Shown: positions 5,982 to 14,182, counted from the first letter of the stretch. The stretch: DNA of 14,182 bases from Candidatus Cloacimonadota bacterium (GCA_023230245.1 JALNXT010000010.1:1-14182), one strand, 5' to 3'. Made by a program: numbers and translations. The notes: generated by a model not told the origin, from the sequence alone.

Positions 5982-8900
5982 TTACTTTATAACAACGAAT
6001 TTTCCGACTTTGATCTTGCCGTCGGTTTTGTTTTCAACAGAGAACAGATACACGCCGGGGGCGATAATCTGATTATTTTTGGACAATAGATTCCATGAGT
6101 GCATACCCGTTGCAGACATTCCTTTGTAAGGAGATGCTTTGGATATGGTAACTATATCAGTTTCAGTGGCACCTTCGTGATCAAGCTCTTTTACTAAATC
6201 ACCAGCAAGAGTATAGATGCGAACAGTACATCTCTTGGGAAGGTTTACGAACCACAATCTACGGCTCTTATCTCCCTTTTTATCGCTTTCTATACGGCCA
6301 TCGAACTTACTGCGCCCGATATATGGATTGGGGATAACCATAATGTTATCCATTTTTTCTTTGGCGACACTACCAGGGAAAAACACTTTCATGTTAGCGT
6401 CAGAATCTCGACCAGATTCCAGAGAGCCAAGGGGTACCGAAGGTATTCCTCTATCATAAGCCGTAACTGCAACGTAATATTCCTTACCTTTAGGAGGGTA
6501 CAATATTTCTGATTTATAATAGCGTCTAGCCAATCTTTGGCTTTTGAGTCTCTGTATATCAGCATCTGAAGGAGTAACACCCACCGCATATCCCAAACCA
6601 GGCAACGGTATTAGTTTGAATTCATAAAGCTCGTCAAACACATCTTGGCTAATATCAGGATGCATAAATAAGCGTGACTTCAAAAGTTGACGCAGTGCAA
6701 ATTGACTATCCCCAGGATATGCGACATCGATTTTACCAGCTTGCAACAGCAGATCAGGATCACCATAGTTCTTGTCGGGATCGTAGATTGGGTATCCGTA
6801 GAAATTGTCTGTGCTGGTAAGTGGTACAAGATCGTAGGTATCGTTGAAATGGTAGAATTTGGTATAATCACCAGGATTACTAGGTATCCAAGCGTTTTTA
6901 TTGGGTAAATCGCTATCTATTCCCTGGTAGCCACCAAAATCGCGATATGACGTGGGGAAGTTATTATTAATATCGTAATCTGTTTTATCCTGTAAAGTTT
7001 CAACCTTGTCCCAACGTTTCACCATTTCCCAATCTTCTCGGCTACCGCTTCCGCTTCTTCCCCACACAGTATAACCTTGGAAATCATGACGAAGCCGATA
7101 GGCAGTATATGGATTTATCAAGGCTTCATTATTATATCTCAAGGCAGGGGGTAGAGACTCATCGGGTCTGAACTGTTCGGGAATTCCTGCATAATCGGGA
7201 AGGAATAGATCGGGATCGCTGTCCAAGCCCGGAACGTTTTGTTCACCGGGAAATTGCCAGCCCATAATGCCAGAAGTAACAGTCATAGTATCTTCAGAGA
7301 ATTCGCTTCGGTTATCCCAATACAAATCTATTCTAACACCACCATCATCTGCAATTTCCGCATACATTTTAGGGATTTCAGGTGGTTCCGGTGGATTATA
7401 GTGAGGGTAGATATCGGGCTTAACCACGTCTATTAGGTCCTGAGCTTGTTTATAAATCGTGCTTGCCCAGTTAGCTGATTTTTTTAATTCTGGTATGGTG
7501 TCCCCTGGGAAAACTGCTACCACGATCTTCATCGTCTTGCCAGGTGCCAGGTCCCATTTTAACTCGGGATTGTTATAATCAGCAGTTCCGGGTTGAGCTC
7601 CATAAAAAGCGAACAAAAAGCGTGTATCATTTGCAGTTTGTTGCACATACTCGGTTTCACTATCCAGTTCTGGTCGTAAAGCAAGATACTTGTCTGCATT
7701 GGGATTCCTGCCCGTTAATAACCAGTACTTCTCATTGGCTGTTTTATTGGTAGGGGAAAGGTCTAAGGGATCAGAATCATCTGGCCCTGCACCTACTACC
7801 CAATACCAACAATGGAACTTCAGTTTGTCTGGATCTGGAGTACATACTTTTGCTCCCACATAACCTGGGCTAAGCCCACCATCAAAATCTGCATCAAAGG
7901 TATAGGCAAACTCGAAGCCAGGTCCTTTCACATAGCCAGATTTGTCATCGGCTGCTTTCTCTGGTCCCCAAGTTTGCGGACCCACGTCAGAATCCATGTA
8001 GATACCCATAGCGCAATCGTAAAGCATATCATCTTTATTCATATTGGTGATATTGAATTCTACATATACGAGATTTTTAATATACTCAAAGCTCCACTGA
8101 TAACTCATTTGGCGTACGCGCACATCAAGCGGAACATGAGTATTGTAGCGCTGGGACTGCCCATAATCGCGATCTTTATCAGGAGATCCAAAGGGACAAT
8201 AATCGTAATAGAAAGAGATGTAATCTTGCTCCGAAACAGGCGCACCATCTTCATCTATCCGCCCATCACCATCGTCATCACGTGGATTTGTGAACAGGTA
8301 ATCTAGCGGGCTATTCAATGGATACAGCGCAGGGTAGTTATCAAAAGCCAGCTCTTGAAAGCCCAAAGGGAACCATATTTCAAGATTTGCAGGGTCATTC
8401 AATACACTAAATGCACTATTGGGAAGGTTGTAGAGATACTCTCCACCAAACCCTGCATCGGCAAAAGCTGGCGGCAGTTCGTTACCTTGTCGCAAAGGAA
8501 AAGTGTAGCCTGCCATATCTTCATCTATCTTTCCATCACCATCATCATCAACACCGCGTCTATTAAATCTTGTGGAAGCTGAAGCGACACCATCTAGTGG
8601 ATTGTAGTTATCGTAGGCATCTGCCATATCCGGATTAGACACCAGCAAAGGATTGTATGCTGGTAAAAACTCATAGAGATCCGCATCACCATCAAAGCCA
8701 ACAGTAACAAGAGTATCAAGCACAGCAGTCATTGATGCGTTCCACAGGGGATTACTCTCTGGTATTGGCACAGAACCAACACCTGGAGGATATGTAGGCC
8801 AATACAGTTTTTCACCATAATCGTTGCGTCGCGGTTTTTTGGCACCGAACCACAAGGCTCCCTGATATAGATAATCAGTACCGCTACCTCCAGGATACTC

Positions 8901-9107
8901 GAGGGAAGGATACTGAGGGATTACGTCATCTCCAGAACCGAAAAAGCCATAGTTACTAACTCGCAACCAAATGTTTCCGACATTGTGGAATTTGGATAGG
9001 TCTAATTTTTTGGTTCCAGTTGATGGGACTGCCATTCTCGCATAAGCGGAGCTCAGTACTAATAACAGTAGTAAGCTTAGACAGATTCCAGTTTTATTCA
9101 ACTTCAT
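5982..9107 (-). CDS. large secreted protein with T9SS-like C-terminal domain and Ca-binding-like loops
   Basis: 1041 residues, ATG start with GGGAG 7-8 nt upstream. Signal peptide residues 1-23 (LLLLLVLSSAYA). The long extracellular body has no catalytic family I recognise. It is acidic and rich in Tyr, Pro and Asp. It contains two exact DDDGDG(K/R)IDED loops, at 187-197 and 277-287, of the calcium-binding thrombospondin type 3/dockerin-like kind. Residues 575-900 may be fibronectin type III-like, with KEYYVAVTAYDRG at 875-887. The C-terminal part reads IPNPYIG (925-931), VRIYTLAGDLVKELDH (962-977), SWNLLSKNNQIIAPGVYLFSVE (from 1004) and GKFVVIK at the end, a sorting-domain pattern of FCB-group secreted proteins. 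It follows tonB by 14 nt and precedes the PorV-family gene by 10 nt. A surface or secreted structural or substrate-binding protein is likely; the exact role is unknown. Confidence 0.82.
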   Translation of the reverse strand: MKLNKTGICLSLLLLLVLSSAYARMAVPSTGTKKLDLSKFHNVGNIWLRVSNYGFFGSGDDVIPQYPSLEYPGGSGTDYLYQGALWFGAKKPRRNDYGEKLYWPTYPPGVGSVPIPESNPLWNASMTAVLDTLVTVGFDGDADLYEFLPAYNPLLVSNPDMADAYDNYNPLDGVASASTRFNRRGVDDDGDGKIDEDMAGYTFPLRQGNELPPAFADAGFGGEYLYNLPNSAFSVLNDPANLEIWFPLGFQELAFDNYPALYPLNSPLDYLFTNPRDDDGDGRIDEDGAPVSEQDYISFYYDYCPFGSPDKDRDYGQSQRYNTHVPLDVRVRQMSYQWSFEYIKNLVYVEFNITNMNKDDMLYDCAMGIYMDSDVGPQTWGPEKAADDKSGYVKGPGFEFAYTFDADFDGGLSPGYVGAKVCTPDPDKLKFHCWYWVVGAGPDDSDPLDLSPTNKTANEKYWLLTGRNPNADKYLALRPELDSETEYVQQTANDTRFLFAFYGAQPGTADYNNPELKWDLAPGKTMKIVVAVFPGDTIPELKKSANWASTIYKQAQDLIDVVKPDIYPHYNPPEPPEIPKMYAEIADDGGVRIDLYWDNRSEFSEDTMTVTSGIMGWQFPGEQNVPGLDSDPDLFLPDYAGIPEQFRPDESLPPALRYNNEALINPYTAYRLRHDFQGYTVWGRSGSGSREDWEMVKRWDKVETLQDKTDYDINNNFPTSYRDFGGYQGIDSDLPNKNAWIPSNPGDYTKFYHFNDTYDLVPLTSTDNFYGYPIYDPDKNYGDPDLLLQAGKIDVAYPGDSQFALRQLLKSRLFMHPDISQDVFDELYEFKLIPLPGLGYAVGVTPSDADIQRLKSQRLARRYYKSEILYPPKGKEYYVAVTAYDRGIPSVPLGSLESGRDSDANMKVFFPGSVAKEKMDNIMVIPNPYIGRSKFDGRIESDKKGDKSRRLWFVNLPKRCTVRIYTLAGDLVKELDHEGATETDIVTISKASPYKGMSATGMHSWNLLSKNNQIIAPGVYLFSVENKTDGKIKVGKFVVIK
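8247..8279 (-). other. second Ca-binding-like loop in the 1041-residue protein
   Basis: Codes residues 277-287, DDDGDGRIDED. It matches the loop at residues 187-197 at 10 of 11 positions (K/R exchange). The DxDxDG spacing fits calcium coordination in thrombospondin type 3-like repeats; binding itself is inferred. Confidence 0.65.
8517..8549 (-). other. first Ca-binding-like loop in the 1041-residue protein
   Basis: Codes residues 187-197, DDDGDGKIDED. The DNA here closely resembles the DNA of the loop at 5333-5365 in the PorV-family gene, suggesting common origin or selection for the same codons. Confidence 0.65.
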
Positions 9108-9121
9108 GAAACACTCCCAAT

Positions 9122-9757
9122 TTAGTTGATTTTAAATTCTACCGGGATGATAACCAGGCAGTCAACTGGTTGCCCACTGCTGCGCCCGGGTTGAAACTTT
9201 ACCTTTCGAACTGCCGCAATTGCTGCTTCGTCAAGCCCACCAGGTACAGAACGCTTAACAGTTATTTGACGGACGCTGCCGTCTTTAAGAACTTCCACTT
9301 CTAAAACTACTGTCCCTTGCTGTTTTGCCCTTTTGGCAAAATCTGGATATTCGGGGGCAATTGTTCCAATTACTACAGGCGGATCATCATAGGCAACGAA
9401 ATTTACAGGTCTATCATCTTGTACAGTAGAAGAAGTATTAGCATTAGTGCTATAGATATTGCCTATTTTCGAAATAGCATCTTCATAGGCTTTCATATCC
9501 ACCTCTTGCGTGCCAAGATCATCACTAATCTCAAAGCTCACGTCAATACTCACCTCAGTTTGCGGTGGTTCTATTCTCTCCCGCTCTTCCATGGGAATAT
9601 CCACAAGCTCCATTTGATCTACTTTGAACACTTGTTTGCGAACATCAATCTTAGGACTAACCATCATGACAAAGATCAGCAGAGTTAATGATAAGGCAAT
9701 GGCTTTGCCAAATTGAGCATTGGCAATGTCTTTCCAGTCGTTGGTGCTCATATTCAT
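9122..9757 (-). CDS. tonB: TonB family energy-transducing protein
   Basis: 211 residues, ATG with AAGGCGG upstream; the ribosome site overlaps the stop of the preceding exbD. One N-terminal membrane anchor lies at about 17-33 (GKAIALSLTLLIFVMMV). A periplasmic linker follows at 34-130. It is short and acidic, with only EPP and DPP in place of the long Pro-Lys/Pro-Glu region of enteric TonB. The C-terminal TonB domain spans about 133-211: APEYPDFAKRAKQQGTVVLEVEV, then GGLDEAAIAAVRKVKFQPG, ending in PVEFKIN. It should couple the ExbB/ExbD proton motor to an outer-membrane receptor, most simply the one encoded upstream in the same operon. The family call is secure; the receptor pairing is inference from linkage. 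Confidence 0.94.
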   Translation of the reverse strand: MNMSTNDWKDIANAQFGKAIALSLTLLIFVMMVSPKIDVRKQVFKVDQMELVDIPMEERERIEPPQTEVSIDVSFEISDDLGTQEVDMKAYEDAISKIGNIYSTNANTSSTVQDDRPVNFVAYDDPPVVIGTIAPEYPDFAKRAKQQGTVVLEVEVLKDGSVRQITVKRSVPGGLDEAAIAAVRKVKFQPGRSSGQPVDCLVIIPVEFKIN

Positions 9758-9768
9758 TTTATCCGCCT

Positions 9769-10200
9769 TTAATTCTTCCGCTGTTGTGTCTCGAATGCTA
9801 CAACTAAGGTATTAGCATCTTGTAGTTGTCTCATTACGTCGGACATTACACCGTATTTAGTATCTCGATCGGTACGAAAACACACAATCAAATCTGGATC
9901 GTCAGTTTTCTTACGAATCAGCGTTGTAGAGACAAACACATCTTCAGCAGATTCTATCCTCGTAGGGACATCATCAATAAGAATTGTCTCGTCACGCATT
10001 ACATAAATAGTTGAAGTATGATTCCTGGGAATGCGCTCAATACTTTCGGCAACAGGCCATCTATCACGCTCTACCCAAAATTTCTTTTCTTGAACAAACA
10101 CAGTAGATACCATAAAGAATAGCAACAGCAAGAAAGCAATATCGCCCATTGAACTTTGAGGTATTTCCGCAGCATTTCTCTTTTTTAAGTTAAAAGCCAT
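9769..10200 (-). CDS. exbD: ExbD/TolR-family biopolymer transport protein, second copy
   Basis: 143 residues from the ATG at 10198-10200. The frame extends to a TTG at 10263 that would overlap the upstream exbD. I reject it because AAGGAGGT lies 4 nt before the ATG, and the protein then begins MAFNLKKRNAAEIPQSSMGD just like its neighbour. One membrane segment is at about 20-36. D20 in SMGDIAFLLLLFF corresponds to the conserved proton-path Asp of ExbD/TolR. The periplasmic domain follows (about 37-143), with IYVMRDETILIDD and CFRTDRDTKYGVMSDVM. It is only weakly similar to the first ExbD outside the membrane region. Paired non-identical exbD genes are common in FCB-group TonB clusters, where they are thought to form mixed complexes with ExbB. 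Confidence 0.92.
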   Translation of the reverse strand: MAFNLKKRNAAEIPQSSMGDIAFLLLLFFMVSTVFVQEKKFWVERDRWPVAESIERIPRNHTSTIYVMRDETILIDDVPTRIESAEDVFVSTTLIRKKTDDPDLIVCFRTDRDTKYGVMSDVMRQLQDANTLVVAFETQQRKN

Positions 10201-10204
10201 TATT

Positions 10205-10212
10205 ACCTCCTT
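10205..10212 (-). promoter_or_regulatory. strong ribosome binding site deciding the second exbD start
   Basis: AAGGAGGT on the minus strand, 4 nt upstream of the ATG at 10200. Its first bases overlap the TAA stop of the upstream exbD (10211-10213), so translation of the two genes is probably coupled. Confidence 0.8.
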
Positions 10213-10636
10213 AGTTCGTAGATAGGGATATCTTTTCGATTTTCGCTGCTTTAAGGCGGTCAACCACCCTTACCATCTCGTTGTATTTGGCTTCACGATC
10301 GGTAATCACTTTAAAAATCATATCCGGGTTTATCTTCACTTTTTGCTGAATCAAGGTATCGAGATCATTGTTTTCAATTACACGCGAAGCTTCCTTGTTC
10401 ACCACTATCTGCCCATTAGCCATTATCTGCAATCGCGTCATCTCTTTCTCTGTCAATGTCAGAGATTGTACCTGACCTTCTTGCTTCTCAGTAGCCTGTG
10501 GCAATACTATTTTAATCCCTTCCTTGACATCGAACTTTGTCGTTGCCATAAAGAAGATGATCAACAGGAAGGCGATATCAGCCGTAGATGCCGTTGGTAT
10601 CTCGGTCTTCCCCTTCCGTTTTCGCCCGATTTTCAT
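10211..10636 (-). CDS. exbD: ExbD/TolR-family biopolymer transport protein, first copy
   Basis: 141 residues, ATG preceded by AGGGGG that overlaps the TAG stop of exbB. A basic cytoplasmic start (MKIGRKRKGK) leads into one membrane segment at 19-34. The conserved Asp is D20 in STADIAFLLIIFF. The periplasmic part has the usual ExbD pattern: a small strand-rich domain with MANGQIVVNKE at 72-82 and VITDREAKYNEMVRVVDRLKAA near 110-131. Together with ExbB and the second ExbD it would form the proton-driven motor for TonB. Length is typical for the family. Confidence 0.94.
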   Translation of the reverse strand: MKIGRKRKGKTEIPTASTADIAFLLIIFFMATTKFDVKEGIKIVLPQATEKQEGQVQSLTLTEKEMTRLQIMANGQIVVNKEASRVIENNDLDTLIQQKVKINPDMIFKVITDREAKYNEMVRVVDRLKAAKIEKISLSTN

Positions 10637-10645
10637 TTATTCCCC

Positions 10646-11386
10646 CTATGCTTCAAGCAGGGCTTCAATTACTTTCTCGGAAGCACGTTGCATATCTATA
10701 ACCTGGCTATCAACCATAGTAACGAAAACATTGTTAAAGAACTGCACTGGAATAGCAACGATCAAACCAGCCTGAGTTGTTATAAGAGCAATTTTTATAC
10801 CACTTGCAACAATAGTTGCATCCACCGCACGGGCAGCAGCGATAGCATCAAAGGCACTGATCATACCTGAAACTGTTCCCAAGAAACCTAACATAGGAGC
10901 TAGGGTAATAGCTGAAGATAATTCGATGAATCCCTTTTCTAAGAAACTCATTTCAATTACGGCGGCATTTTCGATGGCTTTTTGAACCGCATCGACGCCC
11001 TTATCAGCCTTTAACAGGCCTGCATAAACGATAGCCGCCACGGGGCCTCTGGATTTTTGAGCAATCGCAAGTGCTTCTTTATATTTCTTATCTTTGATAA
11101 GCGGGATAACCTTCCCAAGGAAGTTATTCAGATTAAGCTTACCAGTTAAAAGGGCGATGAATTTCCAGATAACATAGGCTAAACCATAAATAGTAACCAT
11201 GAGGATAGGCCACATTGCCCAGCCACCATCTTTAAACCATTTTACCAGCCCACTGCCAAAAACTAGTTCAGCAAAGTTCTGCATTCCACCACCTGATGCT
11301 GGCGCAGCTTGTTCCACAGCGTAAGCAAGACTTGTAAAGACAAGGCTTATCAACACTATCAGCATAATCAACGAGAATTTTCTCAT
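10646..11386 (-). CDS. exbB: ExbB/MotA/TolQ-family proton channel protein
   Basis: 246 residues, ATG with AGGAGGAA 6-7 nt upstream. Three family membrane segments lie at about 56-80, 155-180 and 195-222, with the conserved block TLAPMLGFLGTVSGMISAFD at 161-180 and an ITTQAGLIVAIP segment at 202-213. A cytoplasmic region (about 85-150) separates the first two. The N-terminus carries an extra hydrophobic stretch (6-23) ending in LAYA followed by a Gly/Ala/Pro linker. It looks like a signal peptide or an extra membrane helix, as seen in Bacteroidetes-type ExbB. The gene starts 24 nt after the receptor gene ends. Its function is proton translocation that energises TonB. Confidence 0.94.
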   Translation of the reverse strand: MRKFSLIMLIVLISLVFTSLAYAVEQAAPASGGGMQNFAELVFGSGLVKWFKDGGWAMWPILMVTIYGLAYVIWKFIALLTGKLNLNNFLGKVIPLIKDKKYKEALAIAQKSRGPVAAIVYAGLLKADKGVDAVQKAIENAAVIEMSFLEKGFIELSSAITLAPMLGFLGTVSGMISAFDAIAAARAVDATIVASGIKIALITTQAGLIVAIPVQFFNNVFVTMVDSQVIDMQRASEKVIEALLEA

Positions 11387-11410
11387 TTTATAATTCCTCC
11401 TTGGAATAAT

Positions 11411-14182
11411 TTAGAAATTAAAGATGACGCCCAAGGTAACACCGCGGTAGTCATTAACGTATGTTGGGTTATTAACAGCCAGCCCGTGAGTGAATTCCAC
11501 TTCGGGAAACACATAACCAAGCTGGGAATCTTGAAGATCGTCGCCATTGGAGTAGGGCGAGCCAGTTTTTGAGTAAACGCTATAGATGTTAGTTTTTTTG
11601 AAGAGGTTTTCAACTTCCAGATACAATCTCATACTTGTCTTATTTGGCAATTGCAACCCTTTAGTAATCCTTAAATTAGCGGATTGGGTAGGAAGCATTC
11701 TTTTGCTATTGGTATCCAAGAAGTTGTTGTTGCCTTGGTAACTCTGAGGAGTGTAGGGAGAACCAGATGCAAAACTCCAGGTGAAGTTCGCCACGAAATC
11801 GTCCAGAGGAAGGATAAAATCGGTAAACGGAACAAAGAATTCTTCTCCCTTTCCAATACGGAACGTGTAGTTAAAACTGATATTGTGACGCACGTCCCAA
11901 TCAAGAGGAAACTCTCGTAAGTTAGTTGCTTCATCCTGAATCACTGTGTACGAGTTATTACCCTGAGCCCAAGCAAGAGAATAGGCAATACTCCATGTAT
12001 TGAAGTTAGAGAGCAACTTTTCAAGCTGCATATCGATACCACGGGCAGAGCCATAATCTTCTGAAATATACTTATACCAGGAAATAGATTCTTCTCCCGG
12101 TTTCCGTTCTATCTTCGTGCTCACATAGTTGTATAGGTTCTTGTAATACGCTGTCGTATCGAGTACATAGTCATCACTAAGTTGGTGAGAAAGTCCGACC
12201 TCATAAGTTACTGTTATCTGTGGTTCGAGGCTGGGATTTCCAACTCTGATGATAACATCTGATACATTGGCGTCTTCAGGTGTTTTACTGGTAAAGATAT
12301 ATTGCATCTGCGGTAGTTGGTTCTGATAATTATAGGCAAAGCGAAGCACGTCTCTTTCGGTAATCGGGTGCGACACACCTAATCTGGGAGATATCATCAT
12401 CTGGAATCTATCTTTACTCTCAAAACTTCTCGGTGAGAATGTTCCGTTATCCTGTGCAATCGAATATTCTTTGCCCAAGTACCAGAAATCAAAGCGCATG
12501 CCTGCATTAACAATCATACCTTCCCATTCCATCCGGTCTTGCAGGTAGTAAGCCATCTGCCAGGGATCAGCTTTATAACCATCTCTTTTACCAGCAGCGG
12601 CTTTTGCAGCCTCAAAATAGTATTCTGGTTTGTAAACAGCTACGAAATCTGCCACAGATGTGGCAACTCCTTCACCTTTCTTTACAACCGCATATAGCTG
12701 TTCCGGAAGTACATCCGTAGCATTAGCCCATGCAGTTAGTTGAGCGATATCATTCTTGTAATCCCTGATGTCGAAAATACCGCGCAGATACTTCTGACGG
12801 CGGTCATCATAAACGGTTAGGAAATTCTGCAACTGATCTTTTTTAATGTTGTTTTTAATGATCTCAAGACCCGTCTTGGCAAGGTGAGTTTCATTAATTT
12901 GCCATTCAAAGTCTCCTCTGGTGCTTATTGTAGAGGTTCTATCGTCCACGTAGTTGGTATAGATTCTGCCGGGAGCATTAAATCCTGATATCCCCTTAGG
13001 AATCTCTAAGCCTTGAAGGCTATACACCCAAGAAGATGCAGGCCAAAAACCATCATCATAAATCAGGTCATTATTATTGTCCACAGTCTCATAGCCAAAG
13101 CTTCCTTGACCAGCCATTTCAACGTAATTTGCAGGAGGGGCATTAGGATCGATCGCCCAATAGATATAATTGTCCCTATCAATCCCTTTGGGTCCCGTAT
13201 AACTGTCTTTTTGGTAATAACTGGCTTTGACCTTTAGGTTCATCGAAGAATTGAAAACGTGATCGTAAGTGGCAATAAACTGCTTTTGTTTAGTTTCATC
13301 TTCTGCAAAATGTTGATTTGCGTAGCGCCATGAATAATCTGTGCCATATTCACCAAATGGTTTATTATAGCTTCTGTCGCCACGCATAGCGATCGTGAGA
13401 TTCTGCCCTGAACTGATTGCATACTTACTCTTCAGATTCACATTATAGGAGTTATAATTGCGGTTGCCCAGATCTACACCCAATACACTTTTTCTCCCTT
13501 CATAAGGATTGTATGGTGTGTAATCTGCATCTAGTAATGGGCGCCCAAACAAGATAAAATCGCTGTTAGGATCGGACACATAGAAATCTTTCATCCGGCC
13601 ATCAAGCCATTCTCCAGCTCCATTGAGGTAAAAAGTAAATTTCTCTTTTAGCTCTGGGCTGGCAAAAGGAACCACTGGACCTCCAATGGCAAACTTGAAC
13701 ACATCAGAATTTCTGTTTTCTTTATAGAGGTGATCGGTTTGGTACTCTAGCTTGCCAGAAAAGAAGGGATCCCCATCTTTGGTAACAATATTAACAACGC
13801 CGGATTGGGCATTGCCATACTCTGCCGGAAAACCGCCGGTCATAACCTTCATATCGCTGATTGCGTCGGTATCCACTTGCAGGGTTGCTCCACCATCAAC
13901 AGGGTCAGACACGCTCATACCGTCAACTGTATAGTTCACTTCGTTTGCGCGGCCACCACGAATATGAAGCTCTCCACCAATGTTCGTTACGCCAGCTTGC
14001 AGAGATATAATCCCCGCAATATCGCTAACTGCTGTATCGGCGATGTTAGACATCTGAATTTGGTGTGCGGAACCAACTCTATCTTTATCCACCACATCTT
14101 CAGTTGCCTGAACAAGCACCGATGAAAGCCTAACACCTGCCCGGTCCATGATGGGAGAAAGATTGGCGGTTTGATCAACTTG
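11411..14182 (-). CDS. TonB-dependent outer-membrane receptor, 5' end missing
   Basis: The frame has no stop up to the right edge, so the ATG at 14149 is internal and the true start is outside the window; 923 residues are visible. The plug domain is near residues 40-140: VSDIAGIISLQAGV, then GGELHIRGGRANEVNYTVDGMSVSDP, MTGGFPAEYGNAQSGVVNIVTK. These are hallmarks of TonB-dependent receptors. The rest is a long beta barrel with repeated aromatic/amphipathic strands, ending in TLGVIFNF with the terminal Phe expected for barrel assembly. By family comparison the missing part should hold a signal peptide and often a carboxypeptidase-regulatory-like domain. The TonB box is not visible. SusC-type hallmarks are not evident and no SusD gene follows. 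Substrate cannot be inferred from sequence alone. It is the first visible gene of the exbB-exbD-exbD-tonB operon. Confidence 0.94.
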   Translation of the reverse strand, partial: QVDQTANLSPIMDRAGVRLSSVLVQATEDVVDKDRVGSAHQIQMSNIADTAVSDIAGIISLQAGVTNIGGELHIRGGRANEVNYTVDGMSVSDPVDGGATLQVDTDAISDMKVMTGGFPAEYGNAQSGVVNIVTKDGDPFFSGKLEYQTDHLYKENRNSDVFKFAIGGPVVPFASPELKEKFTFYLNGAGEWLDGRMKDFYVSDPNSDFILFGRPLLDADYTPYNPYEGRKSVLGVDLGNRNYNSYNVNLKSKYAISSGQNLTIAMRGDRSYNKPFGEYGTDYSWRYANQHFAEDETKQKQFIATYDHVFNSSMNLKVKASYYQKDSYTGPKGIDRDNYIYWAIDPNAPPANYVEMAGQGSFGYETVDNNNDLIYDDGFWPASSWVYSLQGLEIPKGISGFNAPGRIYTNYVDDRTSTISTRGDFEWQINETHLAKTGLEIIKNNIKKDQLQNFLTVYDDRRQKYLRGIFDIRDYKNDIAQLTAWANATDVLPEQLYAVVKKGEGVATSVADFVAVYKPEYYFEAAKAAAGKRDGYKADPWQMAYYLQDRMEWEGMIVNAGMRFDFWYLGKEYSIAQDNGTFSPRSFESKDRFQMMISPRLGVSHPITERDVLRFAYNYQNQLPQMQYIFTSKTPEDANVSDVIIRVGNPSLEPQITVTYEVGLSHQLSDDYVLDTTAYYKNLYNYVSTKIERKPGEESISWYKYISEDYGSARGIDMQLEKLLSNFNTWSIAYSLAWAQGNNSYTVIQDEATNLREFPLDWDVRHNISFNYTFRIGKGEEFFVPFTDFILPLDDFVANFTWSFASGSPYTPQSYQGNNNFLDTNSKRMLPTQSANLRITKGLQLPNKTSMRLYLEVENLFKKTNIYSVYSKTGSPYSNGDDLQDSQLGYVFPEVEFTHGLAVNNPTYVNDYRGVTLGVIFNF

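Noticed and set aside
7812..8306. 164-codon plus-strand open frame
   Set aside because: It lies wholly antisense to the 1041-residue gene, has no family resemblance and no supporting ribosome site; it reflects the low stop density opposite this coding frame.
10343..10870. 175-codon plus-strand open frame
   Set aside because: Antisense to exbD and exbB, which are certain by family motifs; the translation has low-complexity, Cys/His-rich composition typical of a shadow frame.
11411..14182. SusC/SusD-type glycan uptake locus
   Set aside because: No SusD-like lipoprotein gene follows, and the receptor is followed by exbB; the plug lacks features that would single out SusC.

Overview
The window suggests a Gram-negative bacterium of the FCB group. 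It carries outer-membrane TonB machinery, a PorV-family barrel, and two secreted proteins with type IX secretion (T9SS) style C-terminal sorting domains. The combination of PorV-family proteins, 'NYPNPFNP' and 'GKFVVIK' C-termini and Asp-rich DxDGDG loops most resembles Candidatus Cloacimonadota or related candidate phyla. That placement is inference from protein style, with no phylogenetic test. No mobile element, phage gene, CRISPR array, tRNA or rRNA was seen.

Layout. Positions 1-966 (minus) hold a Nif3-family dinuclear-metal protein gene whose 3' end runs off the left edge. Positions 967-1377 form a divergent intergenic region with three kinds of structure: an unusual 66-bp array of six 11-bp units with a 39-bp near-perfect palindrome at its left end, a group of GC-rich hairpins, and a plausible promoter for the rightward gene. 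Positions 1378-2634 (plus) encode a HI0933/YhiN-family flavoprotein. It is followed by more hairpins and a strong bidirectional terminator at 2704-2728, where it converges with the long minus-strand operon.

Positions 2753-14182 (minus) look like a single operon of eight genes with gaps of 9 to 30 nt. In transcription order they are: a TonB-dependent outer-membrane receptor (5' end off the right edge), exbB, exbD, a second exbD, tonB, a 1041-residue secreted protein with a T9SS-like C-terminus, a PorV-family barrel with an acidic Ca-binding-like insert, and a 718-residue T9SS type A sorting-domain protein with an Asp-box.

How the genes may work together. ExbB and two ExbDs would form the proton-driven inner-membrane motor, TonB would carry force to the receptor, and the receptor would import or move a substrate that cannot be named from sequence. 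The two secreted proteins would reach the surface by T9SS, with the co-encoded PorV-family protein as a candidate outer-membrane partner or shuttle. The tight gene linkage suggests a dedicated energised surface system. This functional link is inferred from operon structure and family knowledge.
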